Shown: piece by piece, positions 6,452-11,073 of the stretch
Layout: each line of letters begins with the position of its first letter
Numbering within the stretch: position 1 is the stretch's first letter
Assembly (NCBI GenBank): GCA_017626625.1
Contig: JAGAIK010000635.1
Coordinates: 1-11,073 of the forward strand
Source: Roseburia sp.
GTDB lineage: Bacteria > Bacillota > Clostridia > Lachnospirales > Lachnospiraceae
DNA: 11,073 nucleotides
Reading direction: 5' to 3'
The notes under the pieces: model-generated
Database searches by the model: none
Told to the model about the DNA's origin: nothing
The model's input: only the letters and a program-made list of their open reading frames with translations
Made by a program: the position numbers and the translations under genes

Positions 6452-7918
6452 ATGCTACAGCAGTGGAAGGAAACAGAAAAGCCGCAGGAAGAGGAGCTTT
6501 CTTCCCGTTTAAAGGCAGCCAGGGAAAAATTACAGGAACAGCAGATGAAGGTAAAGGAACATAAGCTTCCGGTACTAATTTTAGTGGAGGGCTGGGGGAC
6601 TGCGGGCAAAGGTCATGTCATAGGTCAGTTGATAAAAAACATAGACCCGCGTTTCTTTAAAGTGTTTTCCATGAAAGACCCCTCGGAGGAGGAGAAAAGA
6701 AAGCCCTTTTTGTACCGTCATTTTGCCAGTATCCCGGAAGCGGGGAAGTTCTGTTTCCTGGATTCCGGCTGGATGAATGAGGTGATGCGGGCACGTCTTT
6801 ATGGAAAAATGGAGGATGCGGAATACGCTGCCCGGATTGAGAGTATCAAGCGGTTTGAGCGGCAGCTGACGGACAACGGCTATCTGGTGGTGAAGCTGTT
6901 TCTTCATATTGAAAAGAAGGAGCAGGAGAAGCGTATCCATCATCTGCTGGATGCGAAAGATACCCGGTGGAGAGTCAGCAAAAACGACCAGTGGCAGAAT
7001 GAACATTATAAAACCTGCTTAGAGGCATTTGACAGTTATCTGAAAGATACCAATATGCCCCAGGCGCCCTGGTATATCATAGACGCAAAATCCAAAAAAT
7101 GGACGGAGCTGCAGGCGCTTGAAATTCTGACGGAGGGAATTGAGGTTGCTCTTGCCAACAACGCCATGGCAGTGCCGATTTTACAGAATGTATTTCCCAT
7201 GGAAAAAATGCCGCTGCTCTCAGAAATTGATTTGGACAAATCCTTAGAGGATGCGGAGTACAGGGAAGAATTAAAGAGTCTGCAGCAGCGCTTAGGGGAG
7301 CTTCACAATCGTCTCTACCGCAAGAAAGTGCCTGTTATCATTGCCTATGAGGGCTGGGATGCGGCAGGAAAAGGCGGAAATATCAAGCGCATTGCGGGGG
7401 CATTAGACCCCAGGGGATATGAGGTGCACCCCATTGCAAGCCCGGAGCCCCATGAAAAGGCAAGACATTATCTCTGGCGGTTCTGGACCAGGCTGCCAAA
7501 GACGGGGCACATCGCTATTTTTGACCGCACCTGGTATGGCAGGGTGATGGTGGAGCGCTTAGAGGGTTTTTGCAGTGAAAATGACTGGAAACGCGCCTAC
7601 AATGAAATCAATGAGTTTGAGAAGGAGCTTCACGACTGGGGCGCTGTCATTATCAAATTCTGGGTGCAGATAGACAAGGATACCCAGTTAGAACGGTTCA
7701 ATGACCGGCAGAATACGCCGGGAAAACAGTGGAAGATTACGGACGAGGACTGGCGGAACCGGGAAAAATGGGATTTATACGAGGATGCCGTCAATGAGAT
7801 GATTCAAAAAACCAGCACCACCTACGCCCCATGGCATATCTTAGAATCTGTGGACAAAAAATATGCCAGAATCAAAGCGTTAAAAATAGTGGTGGAAGAA
7901 CTGGAAAAAGTGCTATAG
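6452..7918 (+). CDS. pap: Polyphosphate:AMP phosphotransferase, two-domain PPK2 type
   Basis: Class II PPK2 enzymes use inorganic polyphosphate to phosphorylate AMP to ADP in the cytosol. The 488-residue protein contains two tandem PPK2 domains, matching the known two-domain Pap enzymes (about 475-500 residues). The N-terminal domain (about 12-235) has a P-loop EGWGTAGKGHV (46-56) and a Walker B region FLDSGWMNEVM (102-112). The C-terminal domain (about 262-485) has the canonical EGWDAAGKGGN (300-310) and FDRTWYGRVMVER (357-369). The N-terminal copy keeps the P-loop Gly-Lys but lost the Asp-Arg-x-Trp-Tyr-Gly-Arg pattern, so the C-terminal domain probably carries catalysis (inference). The start is supported by AAAGGTGG (6438-6444), 7 nt upstream. 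It appears monocistronic: a terminator lies before it and a new promoter follows its stop. ADP/GDP-using PPK2 classes are normally single-domain, which supports the AMP assignment. Confidence 0.92.
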   Translation: MLQQWKETEKPQEEELSSRLKAAREKLQEQQMKVKEHKLPVLILVEGWGTAGKGHVIGQLIKNIDPRFFKVFSMKDPSEEEKRKPFLYRHFASIPEAGKFCFLDSGWMNEVMRARLYGKMEDAEYAARIESIKRFERQLTDNGYLVVKLFLHIEKKEQEKRIHHLLDAKDTRWRVSKNDQWQNEHYKTCLEAFDSYLKDTNMPQAPWYIIDAKSKKWTELQALEILTEGIEVALANNAMAVPILQNVFPMEKMPLLSEIDLDKSLEDAEYREELKSLQQRLGELHNRLYRKKVPVIIAYEGWDAAGKGGNIKRIAGALDPRGYEVHPIASPEPHEKARHYLWRFWTRLPKTGHIAIFDRTWYGRVMVERLEGFCSENDWKRAYNEINEFEKELHDWGAVIIKFWVQIDKDTQLERFNDRQNTPGKQWKITDEDWRNREKWDLYEDAVNEMIQKTSTTYAPWHILESVDKKYARIKALKIVVEELEKVL

Positions 7919-7923
7919 TATGG

Positions 7924-7952
7924 TATTCACAGAGAATATTTTGTGCTATAAT
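7924..7952 (+). promoter_or_regulatory. Extended -10 promoter of the lspA-PAP2-EAL operon
   Basis: A perfect TATAAT (7947-7952) is preceded by TGC (7944-7946), giving an extended -10 of the TGnTATAAT form. The -35 position at 17-bp spacing is TATTCA (7924-7929, 3 of 6), weak as is common with an extended -10. The start of transcription would be near 7959, leaving a leader of about 25 nt with AGGGAG (7971-7976) before the ATG at 7985. Confidence 0.75.
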
Positions 7953-7984
7953 ATAGGATATTTGAAAATCAGGGAGTACCAATT

Positions 7985-8437
7985 ATGCCGTATCTATTGA
8001 TAACAGCAGCCGTATTCTGGACAGATTTTTTCCTGAAAGCCCATATGGATAAAAAATATGCCCGTAAGGTGGTTCATTCACGTTTCCGGGATAAGATACG
8101 GTTGGAAAAATATTATAACAAAGGCGCTGCGCTAAATTTCCTTGCTGCAAAACCGGGATGGATGCGCAGCCTTCATACCGTTGTGTTAGCGGTTGTGGCT
8201 GTCATGTATTATCTGCTGCTGAGGGTGCAGGGAAAGCCTCTTTCTAAGATGGGGACTTCCCTGCTGCTTGGCGGGGGACTGAGCAATCTTTATGACCGCT
8301 ATGCCAAAGGGCATGTGGTGGATTACTTCCATATAAATATAGGTCCGGCATGGTTCCGGAATATTATTTTTAATTTATCTGATTTTTGCATTTTTATCGG
8401 AGCGATATTAGCGGCAGCGGGAAGCGAACAGCCGTAA
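7985..8437 (+). CDS. lspA: Signal peptidase II-like protein (LspA family)
   Basis: LspA is the membrane aspartyl protease that cuts signal peptides from diacylglyceryl-modified prolipoproteins. The 150-residue protein has about four membrane segments (2-17, 62-80, 88-102, 125-146). It carries the family motifs in order: Asp14 in the first helix (TDFFLK), NKGAALNFL (45-53), GGGLSNLYDR (96-105), VVD (Asp113) and FNLSD (Asp133). The VVD and NxxD aspartates correspond to the catalytic pair of LspA structures. It is somewhat divergent: SNLYDR replaces the usual GNxxDR, and NLSD replaces NxAD. It may be a second LspA paralogue rather than the housekeeping copy. The start has AGGGAG 8 nt upstream and its own promoter. 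The next gene begins 21 bp after its stop, so the two are probably co-transcribed. Confidence 0.83.
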   Translation: MPYLLITAAVFWTDFFLKAHMDKKYARKVVHSRFRDKIRLEKYYNKGAALNFLAAKPGWMRSLHTVVLAVVAVMYYLLLRVQGKPLSKMGTSLLLGGGLSNLYDRYAKGHVVDYFHINIGPAWFRNIIFNLSDFCIFIGAILAAAGSEQP

Positions 8438-8458
8438 AAGAAAAACGGGGACAGGGAT

Positions 8459-8962
8459 ATGAAGCGTGAAGCTTATGAGAGAATGACGGAATACATAAAA
8501 AAGGACCCAAAGAAGGTGCGGCTCATCAACCGGCTGAACCAGATTCTGACGGGAATTGTGTTTTGCGCATATCCGCTGTTTTTATTGATTTTATTTTTGG
8601 AAAAGGACGCATTTCTGATTCGGGCGGTGGTTGTTCCGGCAGTTTCTTTTGGGGCAGTGACGCTGTTTCGATACCTGTTAAATGTGCCCCGCCCTTACGA
8701 GAAATTTGGATTAGAGCCGGTGTTAGAGAAGGATACCAGAGGGAAATCCTTTCCCAGCCGCCACGTGTTTTCTGTCTATATGATTGCTGCCACAGTATTT
8801 GTCTGTTATCCCGGCGTAGGAATTTTGCTGGGGGTACTGGGGCTGTTTCTTGCGGGAATCAGAGTGGCAGGCGGCGTCCATGAGCCCAGGGACGTGGCTG
8901 CCGGCGCAGTTATCGGCATTTTGTGTGCTGTGGCGGGATATTATTTTATACCGATAGCTTAA
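8459..8962 (+). CDS. PAP2-family membrane phosphatase
   Basis: Member of the type 2 phosphatidic acid phosphatase superfamily, which dephosphorylates lipid phosphates or prenyl pyrophosphates at the membrane. The 167-residue protein shows all three signature motifs. Motif 1 is R71-x6-R78-P79 (canonical Lys replaced by Arg), motif 2 is PSRH (99-102) with the proton-donor His102, and motif 3 is R135-x5-H141-x3-D145 with the nucleophile His141 (the usual preceding Ser is Ile134). About five hydrophobic stretches are visible (28-48, 54-72, 103-116, 119-137, 147-165). The start follows GGGGA (8447-8451) by 7 nt and comes 21 bp after the lspA-like stop. The substrate cannot be told from sequence; an undecaprenyl pyrophosphate phosphatase or phosphatidate/phosphatidylglycerophosphate phosphatase role is possible. 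An EAL gene starts 29 bp after its stop. Confidence 0.88.
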   Translation: MKREAYERMTEYIKKDPKKVRLINRLNQILTGIVFCAYPLFLLILFLEKDAFLIRAVVVPAVSFGAVTLFRYLLNVPRPYEKFGLEPVLEKDTRGKSFPSRHVFSVYMIAATVFVCYPGVGILLGVLGLFLAGIRVAGGVHEPRDVAAGAVIGILCAVAGYYFIPIA

Positions 8963-8991
8963 GGGTTATTACAAAAGCAGGAGGAACCGAT

Positions 8992-10710
8992 ATGGAGGAA
9001 TTTGTAAAAAATGACTTGAGCATGGAGCAGATGGAGTATATGGTACAGTTGCTTAATTCCAGTATGGATGATTATCTGTACATCTATGATTTGAAACAGG
9101 ATTATTACTGCATTTCTTCCCATGCGACAGAACGTTTTTATCTGGAGACAGACCATTTCTATGAAGCGGAAAAGAACTTTGAAAAATTTGTTTATGAAAA
9201 GGATTTGCCGCTTCTGACAGAAGATTGTCAGCGAATCAGAAGCGGAACCATTTTGTTTCACAATCTGCATTACCGCTGGCTGGATAAGGAGGGAAATCCC
9301 ATCTGGATTAACTGCCGCGGAAAGGTATTAAAGGATGAAAACGGTGTGCCGGCATTTCTTATTGGCTGTATCAACGAAACAGGGAAGCGGCAGAAAGCAG
9401 ATAATACGACAGGTCTTTTGGGAGAGATAAGCCTTTCGACTTATGTCAGTCAGTTTGAGGGGAAACTGCCAAAGGGATTCTTCCTGCGGATAGGGATAGA
9501 TGATTTTAAGGATATCAACGGCGGTCTTGGGATAGAATACGGTGATTTTATTTTAAAATGGCTTGCAGACTGTATCAGCGAGAACATTGAACCGGGGCAG
9601 AAGGCGTACCGGCTTTTTGCGGATGAATTTATGGTATTGGATTTCAGCGGGGGAAACAGGGATAAGGCAATCCGGTTTTACAAGAATGTCAGGAAAGCCA
9701 TCGATTCTTTTATTGAAGAGAACGGATATCAGTCGATATTTACCATTTCCGGCGGCATCTTAATGACGGACGGTTTAGATGGGGAATATGAGAATGTGAT
9801 GAAGCTCTCCGAGTTTGCACTGGGGGAAGCGAAAGCGAACGGCAAGAACCGCTGCTGCGTCTTTGACCCGGAGCATTATCAGGTATTTCTGCGGAAAAAT
9901 GATTTGAAGGCGCAGCTCCATCATGCAGTGAACCATGGCTTTGAAGGTTTTGAGGTGCATTTTCAGCCTATCGTGGATGCCTCGGATTACAGACTGAAGG
10001 GAGCGGAGTCCCTGATGCGTTTTACCCTGCCCAACGGAGAGCGTGTGTCTCCGGCGGAGTTTATCCCACTGTTAGAGGAAACAGGATTGATTATTCCTGC
10101 CGGGAAATGGCTGCTGCATCATGCCCTTTCTCTTTGTGCAAAATGGCAGAAGTATATCCCGGATTTCAGGGTCAATGTGAATCTTTCCTATGTTCAGGTG
10201 ATGAAGAGTCAGGTGCTTAAGGAGATTATGACAGCCATCGAGGAAAGCGGCATAGCGCCGGAGACCGTAGGCATTGAGCTGACAGAGAGCGGCTATCTTG
10301 ATTCCAGCCCTCATTTTAAAAAGCTGTGGTCGGGCTTAAAGGATAGAGGCGTGCAGGTTATTTTAGATGATTTCGGAACGGGATACTCTAATCTGCACTG
10401 CCTGGGGGATTTAGAGCCCACGTACATAAAAATTGACCGTTCCTTTACCGCAAAGGCACTGAACAATCAGTATGAGCACAATCTGATGGTGCAGATTATT
10501 GAGATGAGCCACAGTCTGGGGCTTGGTATCTGTATTGAAGGCATTGAGACAAAGGAAGAGCTTGCCATTATGGAACCCCTCGCGCCGGATTATATCCAGG
10601 GTTATCTCTTTGGCAAGCCCAACGGGGAAAATGATTTTGAGCAGAAGTTTATTCTGCCGGATTCTGCAGCTTGCGGTACTCCCGCGGGGTCTGCCCAAAG
10701 CGCTTTTTAA
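8992..10710 (+). CDS. PAS / degenerate GGDEF / EAL protein, probable c-di-GMP phosphodiesterase
   Basis: Soluble 572-residue signalling protein without membrane helices. Residues about 15-130 look like a PAS-type sensor (LHYRWLDKEGNPIWI; FLIGCINET). Residues about 137-295 form a GGDEF fold whose signature is FADEF (209-213), so diguanylate cyclase activity is unlikely. Residues about 305-552 form an EAL domain. The signature reads ESL (339-341) but keeps the key Glu339, and the other active-site residues are present: Asn397, Glu429, DDFGTGYS (459-466), Lys480, Asp482, Glu516 and Gln536. This predicts hydrolysis of c-di-GMP to pGpG, perhaps tuned by the PAS and GGDEF domains. The start at 8992 is chosen over ATG 8923, which overlaps the PAP2 gene, because AGGAGG (8979-8984) lies 7 nt upstream. 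It is the last gene of the lspA-PAP2 operon. The final tail (about 557-572) is antisense to the AraC gene and looks non-conserved. Confidence 0.93.
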   Translation: MEEFVKNDLSMEQMEYMVQLLNSSMDDYLYIYDLKQDYYCISSHATERFYLETDHFYEAEKNFEKFVYEKDLPLLTEDCQRIRSGTILFHNLHYRWLDKEGNPIWINCRGKVLKDENGVPAFLIGCINETGKRQKADNTTGLLGEISLSTYVSQFEGKLPKGFFLRIGIDDFKDINGGLGIEYGDFILKWLADCISENIEPGQKAYRLFADEFMVLDFSGGNRDKAIRFYKNVRKAIDSFIEENGYQSIFTISGGILMTDGLDGEYENVMKLSEFALGEAKANGKNRCCVFDPEHYQVFLRKNDLKAQLHHAVNHGFEGFEVHFQPIVDASDYRLKGAESLMRFTLPNGERVSPAEFIPLLEETGLIIPAGKWLLHHALSLCAKWQKYIPDFRVNVNLSYVQVMKSQVLKEIMTAIEESGIAPETVGIELTESGYLDSSPHFKKLWSGLKDRGVQVILDDFGTGYSNLHCLGDLEPTYIKIDRSFTAKALNNQYEHNLMVQIIEMSHSLGLGICIEGIETKEELAIMEPLAPDYIQGYLFGKPNGENDFEQKFILPDSAACGTPAGSAQSAF

Positions 10711-11073
10711 AGGTACGGTTAAAATAGGATAAATTCTCAAATCCCACTTCCTCCGCGATGGCGAGAATGGAGGAATCGGAGGAGAGCAGCAGACGGGACG
10801 CCATGGTGAGCCGGTATTCGTTGAGATATTCGATGAAGGAGGTTCCCATGGTGTTTTTAAAATATTTCATAAAGTGGGACTGGCTTAATCCCACTTCCCG
10901 CGCAATGTCTTCAATGGTGATTTTATTCATGTAATTGTTTTCAATGTATTTTAAAATCAGCTTCATTTTTTCTAGGGATTTATAGTTTTTCTTCTGGGGT
11001 TCCCTGCTGCTGCACTTGTGAAACAGGATAAAAAAGAACATAAAAAGCTGGCTCTTGATAAAGAGCTGGTATC
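10649..11073 (-). CDS. AraC-family transcriptional regulator, C-terminal part (partial at right edge)
   Basis: Read on the complement, the frame ends with TAA at 10651-10649 and stays open to the window edge, so the true start and the N-terminal sensing domain lie beyond 11073. An internal Met at 11041 has no convincing ribosome binding site, and in-frame codons upstream encode plausible regulator sequence (YQLFIKSQLF). The visible part holds the AraC double helix-turn-helix. The first is ITIEDIAREVGLSQSHFMKYF. The second is SILAIAEEVGFENLSYFNRTF, followed by KKRFGQTPREYRK, the classic family signature. It should bind DNA and, in relatives, responds to a small molecule through the missing N-terminal domain. 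The target is unknown; a sugar locus to the right of the window is a natural guess. Its 3' end overlaps the EAL gene by 62 bp in convergent orientation. Confidence 0.93.
   Translation of the reverse strand, partial: YQLFIKSQLFMFFFILFHKCSSREPQKKNYKSLEKMKLILKYIENNYMNKITIEDIAREVGLSQSHFMKYFKNTMGTSFIEYLNEYRLTMASRLLLSSDSSILAIAEEVGFENLSYFNRTFKKRFGQTPREYRKLQNPAE

Noticed and set aside
8923..8991. EAL gene start at 8923
   Set aside because: It would overlap the PAP2 gene by 40 bp and bypass the strong AGGAGG directly before ATG 8992.
1..11073. tRNA, rRNA, CRISPR array, insertion sequence, toxin-antitoxin or phage genes
   Set aside because: None seen on either strand; all sizeable frames are metabolic or signalling genes or their shadows.

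Overview
The window looks like a chromosome segment of an anaerobic, plant-fibre-degrading Firmicute, most likely a Lachnospiraceae (Clostridia) gut bacterium. The reasons are moderate GC, strong AGGAGG-type ribosome binding sites, tightly packed genes, and protein types (MalG-like permease, DUF624/YesL, GH115, UxuA, 536-residue UxuB-type reductase) that commonly cluster in that group. No database search was possible, so species and genus are not claimed.

Region 1 (1-6163, + strand) is the end of a hemicellulose side-chain utilisation operon. It holds the C-terminal part of a sugar ABC-transporter permease (5' end outside the window) and a DUF624/YesL membrane protein interrupted by an in-frame TAA. 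These are followed by a cytoplasmic GH115-type alpha-glucuronidase, mannonate dehydratase (uxuA) and a fructuronate-reductase-type dehydrogenase (uxuB). Read together: glucuronic-acid-decorated xylo-oligosaccharides are imported, the (methyl)glucuronic acid branch is cut off inside the cell, and the glucuronate goes through fructuronate and mannonate to 2-keto-3-deoxygluconate. The uronate isomerase (uxaC) and the KDG kinase/aldolase are not in the window. A large two-tier hairpin followed by a T-rich run ends the operon.

Region 2 (6164-7918) is an intergenic stretch with the terminator and two short perfect palindromes, then a two-domain PPK2-type polyphosphate:AMP phosphotransferase (pap) read as a single gene.

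Region 3 (7919-10710) begins with a clear extended -10 promoter. It drives a probable three-gene operon: an LspA-like signal peptidase II, a PAP2-family membrane phosphatase, and a cytoplasmic PAS/degenerate-GGDEF/EAL protein, probably a c-di-GMP phosphodiesterase.

Region 4 (10649-11073, - strand) is the C-terminal part of an AraC-family regulator running off the right edge. Its 3' end overlaps the EAL gene tail-to-tail by 62 bp.

I saw no tRNA, rRNA, CRISPR array, insertion sequence or phage gene. Most of the window is recognisable metabolism. The points most worth a second look are the nonsense codon in the DUF624 gene, the short cytoplasmic GH115 coupled to uxuAB, the nested hairpin after uxuB, and the convergent overlap at the right end.
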